DNA from: Apis mellifera
Lineage: Eukaryota > Arthropoda > Insecta > Hymenoptera > Apidae
Direction of reading: 5' to 3'
Length of the DNA: 64,000 bases
NCBI RefSeq assembly: GCF_003254395.2
Contig: NC_037652.1
Span: forward strand, 7,422,001-7,486,000
Position 1 is the stretch's first letter, and every line of letters begins with the position of its first letter. This document shows, piece by piece, positions 37,801 to 50,988 of the stretch. The position numbers and the translations under genes were made by a program. The notes under the pieces were generated by a model. It did no database searches. It saw nothing but the letters and a program-made list of their open reading frames with translations, and had not been told where the DNA came from.

Positions 37801-40800
37801 TACGTCTCGTTGGAGAATTTTCCCGATGAATTCGACGGGAAACGGGCCGATAAGAAATGGCCGAGCAAAGAACACAACAATTACGAGAATGTGGTGAACA
37901 ATGGTGACGGCGTAAACTGTGAGAAGAAAGGTTCTTCGGTGAATGTATCAGTAATTACATCAACTCCTATTAAAAATACTTCGAGAAGAGGTAGCGGAGA
38001 TAACGTAGTTGTCATTACTGGTAAAATAAAAAAAAATTTGTATCATGCATGTATCGATATTTTAATATATTACGATTTTATATCAACTCTTCTTCTCTCG
38101 TTGTAAATAATTATGTTAATATTAATGTTAATTTAATTTAAGGTAAATCCGATCAAGAAATACGTCCAAATACATCAACCGTCCGGATCACATCAGATAG
38201 CCCAGATTTATCAAACAGCCTTGCGAGCAACGTCAGCCAAGTGACAGTGGTGACGACGCATCCTCCGGTTCTCGTCGATGCTGTGTCGTTAGCGGCGACT
38301 CTTTCCTGTCGTCAACCTCCAACGTCGGAGGTTATCATCGTCGCGAACGAATTGAACAAGACACAGGTGAACGAGAGTTCAACGGACGACGATGGATTCC
38401 CGAGTTTAGACAGTTTAGAATACATGCCTCAAGAGCAGCCTATAATTCTTACCGACGTTTCGAAAAGAATCGGTAAGAAGTTGGACGAATCCGAGGTTCT
38501 GATTGTTAGCCCGATCGTAGACGAATTGCAAGATACTAGTCACGTTTCCGTTGTTACCGTCGGCGACGATAAGGAACAGGTGAAAGATTCCTCGATGCTC
38601 AACAAACACGAGGCCGTGCGAACCTCTTCCTCTCACAGCGATACGAGTTTGATCGAAAGATCGAGCACGAAGAGCGACAGCGGCGACGAGATCACGAAAA
38701 TGATAGTCGCCGGGACAACGATAGAGTCCATCCACGACATGGACGACGTGGAGAGAAATAATGGTTCGAAGAAAGTGAACGGCCTGTTGAAAAATGATAA
38801 ATCGGCGATCGTCGATCGTATCGTGGACGAGAAAGTTTTGAAAACGTTGAAACAGAAAGAGATGGGTAAAGGGTACAAAGAGAAGAGAGTGTCCCCGGAT
38901 AGTTTCGAAGGATCCAGATCCCAGAGCGAGTCCGGCTCGACGAGATCTCATACGCCTAGTAAAAGCATAGATCGTTCCGACGCCGAATCCATTTCCACGA
39001 CGATAAGCCAGGACAGCAGGGAATCGAGTAAGGAGAATCATCTGAGTCAATCCGGTCAATCCGGGGAAGTAGACGAGGAAGTGGTGTTGCGACGGAAGTC
39101 GGATTACAATCGGGAGATGCAACGACCGACGAAAACGAAGGAGGATATACAGATGATGAATTTGAAGAAGAAAACGAGGAAAAGGACGAGGAAATTTGAG
39201 ATAGACGGCGTGGTTGTTACCACGACGACGTCCAAGGTAATTTACGGGGACGACGAGAACGGTAAAGTTTACGATGATCAAATTTTCAGGAAGCAAGAGT
39301 TGAGGGAATTGAAGATGCTACAGAAAATGGAGCAGAAACAGTTTCAGGATTTGTCGCAAAAGGCCCAGTTCAACAAGGATCAGCAAGACAAACGTTTCGA
39401 GCAAGAGAGGCAACTGTTGGAAAGAAATGCCGAGACCGATTTGGAAACGCTTGCTCGCCAGCAAAGGCAGCAGATCGAGCGTGCGGAAGCGCAGCAAGAG
39501 GCCGATCTTAGGCTGGCTTCGAAGAAAATACGAAGCGAGCAGGAGAGGGAATTGAAACAATTTCGCGAAGGGTTGAAACAGGAATTGAAACTGCTCAAGC
39601 AAGAGGTGGATCTGATGCCTAAAGATAAGAGGAAGAGTGCGTTCAAGATACGTAAGGAGAAATTGGAGGCTGAACACGAGGAGAGGGAGAAACACTTCTT
39701 AGACAAGCTTAACGAAAGTCACGAATTGTTGTTGAGAAGATTGTCGGATAGCCATCGTGAAAAGATTGCCCTGATGGAAAGGCAATTTTTGCAACAAAAG
39801 CAACAATTGATGAGAGCTCGGGAAGCTGCCATTTGGGAACAGGAAGAACGGCACATACACGAGAAGCAGCAATTATTGAAGAAACAATTGAAGGATATTT
39901 TCTTTTTGCAAAGACATCAGATGTTGATACGACATGAGAAGGAATTGGAACAGATGAAGAGGATGAATCAACGGAAGGAGGAGGAATTGATCAAACGGCA
40001 GACGGTGGAGCGTAGAAATTTACCCAAAAGAATTCGCAACGAGATGAAGGCGCGCGAAATGATGTTCAGGGAATCTATGAGGATCTCCATGTCCTCCGTC
40101 ATCGCGCCTGACCCCGATGCCGAGAGGGAAAAGTTGAAAAAGTTCCAAGAGAATGAGAAAAAGCGATACAGAGCCGAGCAACAAAGATTCGAATTGAAAC
40201 ACTCGCGGCAATTGGAAGAGGTAAGAGCGCAAAGCGATGCGACTATCAAAGAATTGGAACAATTACAGAATGAAAAGAGGAAAATGTTAATGGAGCATGA
40301 AACGTTGAAGCTGAAGGAATTGGAAGAGGCGTATGCTAAAGAGCTTCGCGAATGGAAAGCTCAACTCAAGCCACGAAAGCAGGTAAATCCATACTATATA
40401 TTTCTTCTCACTTTTTTTTATCTTCCATATCTTTTTTCAAGCGTTTTCTTTCTCTTCTTTCCTCTTCTTCTTTTTTTTTTGTACGTTTTTTTTTTCTTTT
40501 CCTCCCCTTCTTGTTCATTCTCTTCTCAATTATTATTATATACATCATCTCATAGCAATATCATAGGTTTCTAATGTTATGAGGCTCACACCGATGACCA
40601 ACGCGGGGAAAGAATATCGAATCAATTATTAAACTTAAAAGGAGCATTCATATTGAAATAAGCTTAATATACTTGTTATAGAAGTTAGAAGCTGTGCTGA
40701 CGGCTGAAATGGAAGCGTTGGAAGTTCGTTACCGAGACTATTTGCCCTCGAGTCTTAGTGGTCTCTCTTCTCCCCTTTTAGATTGTTCTTCTCTGTTTAA

Positions 40801-41474
40801 TTTTGAAAGTTGGAAGAAATCTCCGCGTCTGCCCCGCTCTACTCCAACATCCCCTTCCCCGTTTACCATTCCAAGGGTGTCGCTAAGAGTTGGTGGTTTG
40901 GACACCGGTTCCGTTAATGGCATGCCATCACGAAGTCAATCCAAACCAGATCTAGTACCGTCCCCCTCATCTCGTAGATAGTATTCCGAAAAATCCTCTT
41001 GTGTCTCCTCCCAAAAAATGTTTTCGTTTCATTCATTCAGGGAGAAGTTTCGAAATAAGTATCACTATTCTATTCTCTGTTTCACCATTTATTTCTTTTA
41101 TATAATTACAATTATTTTTCTTATTTTTTTTTCTCTCTCTCTCTCTCTCTCTAATCATAGCATTAAACTTAATTATTTTCCCCCTACAATCTAATCTAAC
41201 TATTTCGAAATTTCTCTTACTAATTAAAAATTATGCTTTTGTGTATTTAAGGGTATCATTTATTTTTTTTTTTTTTTTACTCATGCCCGCTTCACTCACT
41301 CGTTGCTTCAATTATACAGCAATATTTATCGTCTGTTTAAATGCTATATATTCGCATCCATTATTATATTACATGTACATATATATAATTTACGTTTACG
41401 TATGAATGTGTCCCCCCAATATGCACACACGTACATTTAATATTATATTTTTACGTAACCAATTTAAAGGAGAA

Positions 41475-41509
<35 letters not shown>

Positions 41510-42786
41510 GTTTGGGCTTAATAACGCGGAATAACATTTGAAATAATATGATAATATATTGTATAAGGAAATAATTAATTTATAACATGAGTTTGCAATT
41601 CTTGGGGAACCATAATAAGTATATATACCCTTAAAATGATAAGAGCTTGTTATTGTTTATAAGCTATTAATAAGTTTAAGTTTATAGTTTCTTTGTACTT
41701 TTTTTTTTTTTTTGTTTCCAAGTGATGAGATATATTAAACATATATATATATATAAAATATATATATCACTGGCATTAAATTAATTTAATCGTTGAAATT
41801 GCACTTAAATTACGATGTTGCAGATTTATTGTCCACTCGTTAAGTTTTTTTCATCACAAATAAACATAACGTATCATAAGACAATTTTTTTTAATAATAT
41901 AATCATTAATGTTCAGGAATATCGACGAGCATTTATATATACATATATATATATATAAATACATACACTAAAATGGTACTTTATGCTTATTTTCTATGTG
42001 ATTAGATATTTATCGTTTCCGTTGTATTATCGATAATATATGTAAGTTTCGTGTTTTCGATAGTAGCTTTTTTTCCATGGTTATTAAAACACAAAATTAT
42101 AACAGGAGGTGAATTGGTAATATAATTGTGGGTTACATGTATGTTGTATACTTACCGAATGTAGTAAAATGTGCGATAAATGCTTATAATATACATGAGG
42201 GGATTCTCATAATAATTGTTTCCAATTGTGTACGTTGTGTATCGCGTTTATTCCCTATATTTGTTACGTACCTTTCTCATTAAATATCCATTAAGACAAC
42301 ATGTCGGGAAAGAGATTCCACGACTGGATATCAGAACGGTCTACTAGGTAATAAACAAGGTCAGTTTAAACAACAACATCTGTTGATCTGTGAATATAAA
42401 GTATAGTAAATAATAAAGCATAAGTAATATAATATAAGCGATCGAGCAAAATTAAAAAAACAATTTTATCGATTCGACGAGAATCATACGTTTCTCTTTG
42501 ATTTAGTTTTTTTTTTTTTTTTTTTTTTATTACTTAAAATTAATATATAAGCGTTTTTATCCATTAAAAAATTTGTGCCACGCGTTGCGTGTTGTACAAT
42601 TAATTGTATACCCGATATTTCTCGTTACAGAAATTGGAAGAACAGTTTGCGTTACAACTGGAGGAGCAAGAGGCGATTTACGGGCCAAGCGCTATACCAT
42701 TGTGCTTACCGGCAGATCTTACCGACTTGACGCATCATACGGTTGGCTCAACCCGTAGCTCGCTCTCCTCGGTGAGCGAAGGTTAA
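33809..42786 (+). CDS. Slik: STE20-like kinase Slik (SLK/LOK family)
   Basis: Exons: 33809-33967, 34045-34209, 34310-34508, 34619-34749, 34908-35231, 36459-36543, 36647-36807, 36884-37392, 37485-38020, 38143-40382, then last exon 42631-42786 (1554 residues) or 40682-40981 (1602). The kinase domain has GELGDGAFG (41-49), Lys66, HRDLKAGN (Asp158), DFG (176-178) and the GCK-type GTPYWMAPEVV. A long Ser/Lys/Glu-rich linker follows, then a C-terminal coiled coil of several hundred residues rich in Gln, Glu, Lys and Arg, typical of SLK and LOK. In Drosophila Slik phosphorylates moesin at the cell cortex and supports epithelial integrity and growth. The large exon is GC-richer than its surroundings. 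All phases agree. Confidence 0.94.
35466..35511 (+). other. Candidate Slik cassette exon (46 bases)
   Basis: The acceptor is cattttgatag and the donor g|gtaagc, which is strong. In phase it encodes KAKKTKKHREQYQRI plus one base, a basic peptide like a charged linker. The main mRNA joins 35231 to 36459 in phase 0, so including this exon shifts the frame and leads to a stop inside exon 36459-36543 unless another exon compensates. Confidence 0.4.
36028..36051 (+). other. Candidate Slik micro-exon (24 bases)
   Basis: It lies in a 65-base GC-rich island within an A+T-rich intron. The acceptor tcgccag is the first AG for about 130 bases, and the donor is g|gtcagt. It keeps phase 1, so it could follow the 46-base exon at 35466 and encode about eight residues (APSSLRLS). 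Confidence 0.35.
40682..40981 (+). other. Slik: Slik alternative last exon 1
   Basis: An acceptor (cttgttatag) follows the large exon by 299 bases. The exon reads in frame for 99 codons to TAG, starting KLEAVLTAEMEALEVRYRDY and going on with a Ser/Pro-rich tail (SPRLPRSTPTSPSPF ... SKPDLVPSPSSRR). It has codon-like composition and the same entry phase as the distal last exon. Termination here would need poly(A) use before 42631. Confidence 0.75.
41476..41510. repeat. (TA)n tract downstream of Slik last exon 1
   Basis: TA-rich microsatellite in the interval between the two alternative last exons. Further short TA tracts lie at about 41740-41770 and 41935-41960, and a run of about 20 T lies near 42510. 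Confidence 0.7.
42631..42786 (+). other. Slik: Slik alternative last exon 2 (ancestral-like)
   Basis: The acceptor is tctcgttacag. It encodes KLEEQFALQLEEQEAIYGPS and a short tail ending SSLSSVSEG. It resembles the vertebrate SLK end, LEEEFARKLQEQE, so it is the conserved C-terminus. Confidence 0.88.
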
Positions 42787-44250
42787 TTATTGTCTAATTT
42801 AATTTTTATCGAACCGAATACCAAAATGAGTCTCTATCAACGTGAGGAAATAAAGCATAAGGGATAATGTCGATATAAGTAATACTTATATACGAGTATT
42901 GTTGTATCATCCGATCTGTTTTGGATATTGGAATCGTCACTGATCATTTAAATTTGATTGTGTGTAATAAAGATTTAACAAAATAAATCGTCGATTGAAG
43001 ATTGCGTGGGCTATCAACGATCGCTCGTACGCTCTAACTAAAGAGAGAATTTTCTTTAATTCCATGGATGATTCATACCGATGATCAATTGAAAAATTGT
43101 GTGAGTACGAATCTGTGAACATTATTATACCATCATATATATATATATATATATTATACGATATGATCAAACAGCAATAAGATTAATAAAGAAGAAAGAG
43201 AAGAATGGAAGAGAAGGGAAAGAGCAAGATTGAAAATCGTTTTTTCTCTTAAATTAGATACTTATTATATTTATGAATGATTTACTACACACAAATGAAA
43301 TGAATTTGTTACGGTGATTCTATTGAAAGCTGTATACTATTTGGTACATACAATTCATAATCAATCCGCCCGTTGATCGTTTCTTCTGTAATTTGGATAA
43401 AGCAGACAAGACTCATGATCAGTATATCGTGATTCTACTAATAAAATTACATTTTTTTCTACAATTCATATATATAAATATATATATATATATACATGTA
43501 TATTGAACTAGAAATCGAAATTAATTAATTTGAAGATAATTTACTATTCTATTCTACACGCGATGTCCACGATATTCAATGGAATACCAAGTGATTTTTA
43601 TGTGTACGTAAATGCACATTTGAAGAATTATATTTTCGATTGTGCGAGTGTATATATACATATATGCATATATATATATATATATATATATATGCTTGTT
43701 GTCCTATTGAGTGTTATGGCATAGACATTTATCTAGAGAATGATGTTGAAGCAAGTGAATAAAATGTAAGGTTGGTAGTTGCGCGCGCATTTCAAAACTG
43801 TGGATGCACGCGATTCAGGTATATTTATATACCTCCGTTCGGATCATTGAATCGAAAGTCCTTATGTATGTGAACCAACACATGTAGACTCACTCTCCGT
43901 CTTCGTTATTAGATTATTTAACGAGTTGTATCGTTTGTAAAGAAAATGCTAAATCTACTGGCAGATTGTTTTTAATCAAGATATATTTTTAATAAATAAA
44001 ACGTTCAACAGTACGAATCAAAGGTTCACGCCAAATATATATATATTATATACACACAATGTATGATTTTTCTTATCTGCGAGTCTATATGTATAGGCAG
44101 AGAATGTTATAGAAAGAATCTCTTTGATTGCGTATTCGAAACGAGCATGTGTTGTGTACTAACTCTAATGTTCGTAACGTTTAGATGTAAAGAAACGTAT
44201 ATTTGTATAAAATATTTTCTTTCGTTTCCCCTTTTATTTTTATTATTTTT

Positions 44251-44290
44251 TCTTTTTCTTTCTTTCTTTCTTTCTTTCTTTCTTTTCTTT
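44251..44290. repeat. (CTTT)n microsatellite
   Basis: Tetranucleotide tract of about ten units within a pyrimidine-rich stretch. Confidence 0.85.
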
Positions 44291-45786
44291 CCATTTCCTT
44301 TAATTGTACAGTACATTAACTTTTGTATTTTTTCTTTATCCACGTCAATCTATCATCCGAAGGTGTGCTTATACGATTATATTGAGTAAGATATATTGTA
44401 TATATAAAAAAAACTCGAAATGAATTGTTTGATATATATTTTGATTATTCTACTTTTACTACGTACAGAGTATAAGAGTTTCACGATGTCGAGTCTTCGA
44501 GAACAGTTTATTTACCTTCTTAAGCGAGAAATACGTTGAATGTATCCGTTTTCGTCCGTATCCACATAAACGGAGGAAAAAAAAAACTGCGGCTAACTCG
44601 AGTGAAATTTGATGCGTGTGATTTGTAATCAACGTTCGCTCGAGTTCTTTTTTATTTTTCTTCTTCTTCTTGATGCGTGTAACGTGTAAGTAAATACGAG
44701 GAGTTCGTTTTTAATAATAAATAATAATATTAATAATAATAAATAATAATAATAATAATAAAAAAGGAAAGAGGACATTTGCCAAAGCATATATGTAAAT
44801 ACATGTATTCTTGATATTTTTAGGAAAGCATTAACATTTTAGGGACATGTAAAAAGGACACTTGTGATGTGACGACGAAAAAAAAAAAAAAAAAAAGGGG
44901 CGTAACAACGCCCTTCAACGAATTTTTTGTCGGATCGAATTTCCCGATCCCAGAAGAAAGAAAACTTTACTTTACTAACTAAAACGTGCCTATCTTGGAT
45001 CCTATCCCGCGTCGAAAGATTTTTTTTCACGAGTGGTGGAGACACGAGAACGATCGCGCGTCTTCGTAAACGGGATCAATTACAAAAAAAAAAAGATACG
45101 AAACTGTGGGGGATAGATTTGATTTTTTCGATTTACAAATGAACGAGGGGTAAAAGAGAGCGCGTGTTCCAGGCAGTGACTACTAATGGAAATTTTACGT
45201 TGTAGATTTAACTTAAGAGTTGAAAAATTTCTTCACAAGGTGCGCGATTCTTATGAAGTGCATGATAAATACGTGGATGAAATATATATATATATATATT
45301 GAGAAAGAAGTAATGGAAGAGAAAAGAGGACGAAGGCATTCATTTTTTATCGATTATTTGTGTGCGTTGTACATTTGATTGAAAATATTTATGGTTCGAC
45401 GAGTAAGAGAAGTATGAAGCGATGCGAAGGAGGGCTATATTTTCGGCCAAAATGAGGAATTAATTAATCGAATCGAATTTTGTAACAAATGAATGGATAA
45501 CGTCAGCATTGTCCCCCCCTCCCCCCCTCCTCCTCTTCGTCCGTTTTTGTTTTTTTTTGCTAAATATCTTTCTCACTTTGTTCTTTTCGTATTATTATTG
45601 TACGTACAATGTTTTAAGCATACAAAACTGTTTGTTATCATTCTCTCTTTAATTTGTTTATAACCCGTTACAACAAGAATTCCATTTTCGCTAACTTGAA
45701 GATATTTAAAATTAAAATCTCGGCATGTATGCAAGAGAAATGCATATGCGATCATACAGATATATATTATACCGAAATAGACTGAG

Positions 45787-45790
<4 letters not shown>

Positions 45791-45820
<30 letters not shown>
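45791..45820. repeat. (GA)n microsatellite
   Basis: About fifteen alternating GA units. Confidence 0.9.
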
Positions 45821-45822
<2 letters not shown>

Positions 45823-47933
45823 GAGAATCGAGATTATTTTTTATCGAGGAAATAAAAGGTTCAGCGGAATGGTCTTTCAAAATAAGAAGATAACTTTTAT
45901 TTATTTATTTATTTATTATTATTTTTTTGATATAAATGAAACAACAATATCGCATCAAATATTGTCATTTTTATCTTGATATTGATCAAAAACTTTTTTT
46001 TTTTTTTTTTTAAATGTTTATATTTCAAAAAGAATCAATTTAAAAATTTGTTGCATAACTTTTAATGTATTTAAAAGGAATTCTTATTTATAATTTCATA
46101 ACAAACCTTTTTTTTTTTTTTTTTTTATTTCTATATTTTTTATTATACATCGTTTGATCAATTTTATATCATCATGGATTTATTGGATTTTTCTAGATCG
46201 AGTTTATTTTTGTGTATATTTATGTGTATCTACGCATTAAGCTTTCTCTATTCTAATCTATTTTGCTGATGATTTGAAAAAAAAAAATTGCAAAACTTAT
46301 AAAATCGAATGTTTTACGCAAAGAAAGGATGAATTTTTATTATTATTATTATTAAGGAAAAGGAAACAAAAAATTAATAAACAATACGACGATTTGTATA
46401 CATAATCGATATTATCAAATTTTTACATTGCACTCTCAATTAAACGAGATTATGTTTTCATAAAAAGTTGTTGCAAATTTCATGTACCAGTTACAAATCG
46501 TTTATTGTATTGATAATGTAAAAAAAAATCGGATATATCGAGCAAAAGAAAAAGTTGTGAAGTGTGATGAATTGCGAAATTGTTGATAAGTGGATTGGAA
46601 CGGGTTCTTTGTTCTTTTTGTTTGAATGATCCATATATATATATATATAGAAATTATTCGAACAAATTGATTATAAAAATAAGACCAATCGAGTTAAATA
46701 ATAAGGAAATCATTGATAAAGGAACAAACCACAAGGATAAAAATATGAGAAACTTTTTATATGTGTCTTGATCGGTTTCTACATACATACATATAGCCTA
46801 ATTTGAAATTAAACGTATTTTTAACGAAACAAAATTGATGACACAACGTTTCTTTTGTGTCGTTCGATATTTTTAAATTTTATAATATTTTGAATATTTT
46901 TTTTTTTTGAATTCATGTTTTACGAACGAAAGTTTTTTAAGAGATTGCTTTTAATGTAAATTAATTAAAAAAAAATTTGCGTATTTCATTCGATATATAT
47001 AAAAGTGATTTACTTACATACATAGAATCATTAAATTATTTAATATCTTCGATTAATATGATATCGACTGAAAACTACATACAGAAAATACAACAACAAT
47101 TGTAACAAGGAGATTTTTACAATAATTAATTGCTCAATACTAGGTATGTAATAAAATCGAGCATTAATATTAGATTATGAAGTTAATGTTATGATTATTT
47201 ACACGGTAATGTTATAAGAGAAATACTGCTAATAAATATTTTACTTCCACTGTTGGAATAGTTTAAATATAAGATATGTATGTTTACAGATGTTGAAAAT
47301 TTTATCAAAAGTGTCGTTTTTCTCGAACCGCATAGCAATTGTGATTGTGATAATATCGTGTACAGATAAGTTTGAGGTTTTTTATTTTTTCCGTTTCTAC
47401 TTCTTTTTTCTTTGTTTAAAATTCCTTCCTTCTTTCTTAAGAATATAAAATAAGAGAGCAACGAACGAAAAAACTATAATTTCGTCGACGGGAATGAAAC
47501 TTTCGTGTTAGGTGCATAAAATATTATCGTTTAAATTTATAACACAGTGTAAGTCGTAAGTGCTACTGTAGATTTGGCCAAAAGCTATTCCGTGTTTTCG
47601 ATATACGAAGCAAAGATAACGGTCGATATTTTAATAACAATAATTCTCGATTTCCCCTTTTTCGAATTGTAAATACGATTGTACTTACTGAAAATAATTT
47701 TATATTCGAAATCGAAATAATTAATTGTACGAAATAATGACAACTGTAGCTGTTATTCCTTAACTTTTCACGAATTCATTTGTAAACACGTTGAAATCAA
47801 CTTATATATTATTGCATATCGATATCCAAGGAAAAAAAAATCGTCGTTTCCTTTTTTTTTTCGTAGAAAAATTTAATTCTTTCGATGATATGAAACTTTT
47901 ATATTACGCACATAGGTTACGCACGAATTGCAG

Positions 47934-50438
47934 ATGGCTGAATTATCGAGACGAAAGGTGTGCGTGGTAGGGGCCGGCGCAGCCGGCCTTTGCGCAGCAA
48001 GACATTTCGCGCCAAATTCAAATTTCGAATTGAAAGTTTACGAACAAACGAACGATATCGGTGGCACGTGGGTTTACAAAGAAGCAACTGAAGTCGATGA
48101 AAATGGTTTGCCCGTTCATTCGAGCATGTATCGGGATCTAAGGTTGCAATATTTTTTATTAATCTTATAGAAATATGTGTTTATGCAATCTAAATTCAAA
48201 TATCGAAATTTTCATTTTCGTAGAACAAATTTACCGGCGAAAATTATGAATTTTCCCGATTACCAGAGATTGAACGCAGAAGAGCCTTGCTGCGTGACGC
48301 ATCAGGAAGTTCGAACTTACTTGCAAAATTACGCGAAACATTTTGATTTATTAAAATATATTCAAGTAAGGAAAAATATATCTCATTTATATTTATTTAT
48401 AAATACTTGAAAATTCTTTATTATTAAAAAGATTATAATATCATAGTTCGATACAAGGGTAGAATCTGTCCGATTAAAAAAATCGATCGAAGGTAAAGAA
48501 GAATGGGTTGTCCGAGTGAAAATGTTAAAAACGAAGCAAGAGGAAGAAATTGTTTTCAACGCTGCGATCATCTGCAATGGGTGCGTGTTTCCTTCTCTTC
48601 CGATATTTAATATTAACACGATTTAAAGGATTTAATTTTTGTTCTCTCTCTCTTTTTTTTTTTTTTTTATATGCGTTATAACACAATTTAGACATTATTT
48701 CGATCCTTATGTTCCAACGATACCAGGAATGGAAAATTTTTCGGGCACCGTGATGCACAGCCATTCATACAGAAAACCAGAAGATCTGGCCGGTAAGAGC
48801 GTTTTAATTTTGGGCGCAGCAGCTTCTGGGATCGATATCGCTCTCGATTTGATCAATCACGTAACTCGAATATATCTAAGTCACAATAACGAAAGGTTAT
48901 TTTGTTCGCAATCATTCCTCAACGACGAACGAATAATAAAGAATTAAAAATTAAAAATTCACATTCACAGGTTAGGTAGCGGTCTGCCGTCGAGCATAAT
49001 CGAGGTGTCGGGCGTAGAAAGAGTAGAGAAGGAGAAAATTTTTTTCAAGGATCAAAGCTTCGTTACAGCGGACGTGTTCATGTTTTGCACAGGATATCGA
49101 TATAGCTTCCCATTTTTGGACCAAAGTTGCGAAATACAGGTGGACAATAATTTTGTAACCCCTTTGTACAAGCATTTAATTAACAGCAATCATCCAACTA
49201 TGTGTATCGTTGGCGTACCGACTGTTGTTGTTCCGTTTCCAATGTTTCACATGCAGGTAATAATTGATATATCGATTTAATTAAATTATTTCTATTTTTA
49301 ATGTTTTTTAATTTTTAAAAAAAATTTTAAATAATAGCTTAATAAATATTTATATATCAATATATAAATATATATATATATATATATTTATTAATATAAA
49401 ATATAAATTAATATATAAATAGTGAATTAAATTCTTTATATATATATTTATATATTTAAATATATATATAAATATTTTATTTCAAGTAAAAATAAATATT
49501 ACAAAAAAAAAAACATGAAAAATATGTTTATAATTAACAAAATTAATAGTAAATTAAAAAGATATTTATAAATATAATAATTTAATTAAATTTATGTTAA
49601 AATTTTATACTAATAAATATAATTATAAATTAAATTATTATATAAATATTATTATTATTATTTTTAAATAAATTATAATGTAGTTTTTAATTAATTATAA
49701 TATAGTTTTAAATTAATTATATTAATTAATTATATATAAAATATAAAAATTATTACAAATTTAGGTAAAATTATAATTAATAGAGAATTCTGAAACAATA
49801 AATGAAAGTTTTATTTGGAAATTAATTTTAATAAAGATAAATATGAGTGCCAGCTCGGTAACGATTGATTTATAAATTAATTTTTTCTAATATAGATTTA
49901 AATTGTATTATATTTATAATTAAATTTATTTATTTTAGGTGAAATTTAGAATTAATTGATAATAATTATTAATAATTTTTTTGTCATTAAAAAATTTAGT
50001 AAAAAACTAGGATTAGATATCCTATTATAAAAAAGTAATTAATATATTAAGTTATTAAATATTGAGCCAACTATATCTTCAATATCTGTGCAAAATGTAT
50101 ATTATTTTTCTTTTTCTTTTTTATTTTAGATACAGTATTTTCTTGCACTGTTGGAGAAGAGAATAAGTTTACCTGAGAGGTCAATCATGTTGGAGGATTC
50201 AAAATTGAAGGCGTCGAAGAAAAGACACGCGCACAAATTAATGGACAAACAATGGGAGTACAACGACTCGTTGGCCGATGCTGGACGCTTCGATCGTTTG
50301 CCAAAGTTTTATAAAGTTGGTTACGAGGTGTGGTCGAGTCAGAGGAAAATGAATCTTTCGAGCTACAAGAAGGCCAGATTTGTTATATCCAGTGACGGGG
50401 AAAGCGTTGAGTTAATCATACCGAGTAAAAGCGTGTGA
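47934..50438 (+). CDS. Flavin-containing monooxygenase
   Basis: Six exons: 47934-48142, 48224-48365, 48447-48580, 48692-48895, 48971-49256, 50130-50438, giving 427 residues. The FAD-binding Rossmann motif GAGAAG is at 13-18, followed by VYEQTNDIGGTW. The FMO signature FSGTVMHSHSYR is at 178-189. The NADPH Rossmann motif reads LGAAASG (202-208), and FCTGY (268-272) stands for the usual FATGY. The length fits the short insect FMOs, related to senecionine N-oxygenase, which lack the membrane tail of vertebrate enzymes. Such enzymes oxidise soft nitrogen or sulphur atoms of xenobiotics with NADPH and O2. The first Met could also be preceded by a non-coding exon, since attgcag just before it can act as an acceptor. 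All phases agree. Confidence 0.94.
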
Positions 50439-50988
50439 GAAATATATTACATTAAATATATATTAATTTTATGATTAAAATGTTTAATAAAATTATTTGT
50501 GGAAATATATGGAATTTATATTATCTAAAGAGAGTTTAGATAAAATTTATGTTAAATTAATTATTTTGAAATAATTAAAAATTTTATAATTAAAATATAA
50601 AGAAGTAGAATTAATTTTTGTATCAGGGTTGATTAAAATTTATTTAATAATTTTAAATATCTCGAAAATAAGGGAGCTAAATTTATATAATTTTTTATAT
50701 AAATTTAGAAATTAAACGTTAAACAAACTTATTAATATCTAGTTTTGTTTAGAAATAAATTTAATTTAGATATGAATATTTTAATAAATTAAATTTCATT
50801 TTAATTTATTAATTTTTATATTAAAAATTTATGGGATAAGCTATAAATTTAAAATATATAAATTATATTCAATATAATATTAAACGTACAATTAATTTTT
50901 TTAAATTCGACCGGATGATTTTTTTGTAATAATACTTATTTCTTAGATATTTTCAAAAAATATCTGGAAAAAAATATCTTGGATTAAA
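50439..50988. other. Convergent 3' spacer FMO / protease
   Basis: A+T-rich DNA with AATAAA-like sites after the FMO stop. No gene is seen. Confidence 0.5.

Larger units (their letters stand above)
42787..47933. other. Probable long Slik 3' UTR and spacer, simple repeats
   Basis: Five kilobases with no supportable gene. Base composition is mixed: moderately CpG-rich blocks (44460-45600) alternate with A+T-rich ones. Simple repeats include TA tracts near 43136-43155 and 43668-43692, a CTTT tract near 44251-44290, AAT repeats near 44720-44760, a C-rich tract at 45511-45531 and a GA tract at 45791-45820. Several AATAAA signals occur from 42970 onward. Where the Slik transcript ends and FMO regulatory sequence begins cannot be told from sequence. 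Confidence 0.45.

Noticed and set aside
38415..39296. 293-codon minus-strand open frame
   Set aside because: Shadow of the large Slik exon; the plus strand encodes the conserved kinase tail.
43530..45142. Several frames of 64-108 codons downstream of Slik
   Set aside because: They coincide with TA, CTTT and poly-T simple repeats; no domain or splice structure supports them.
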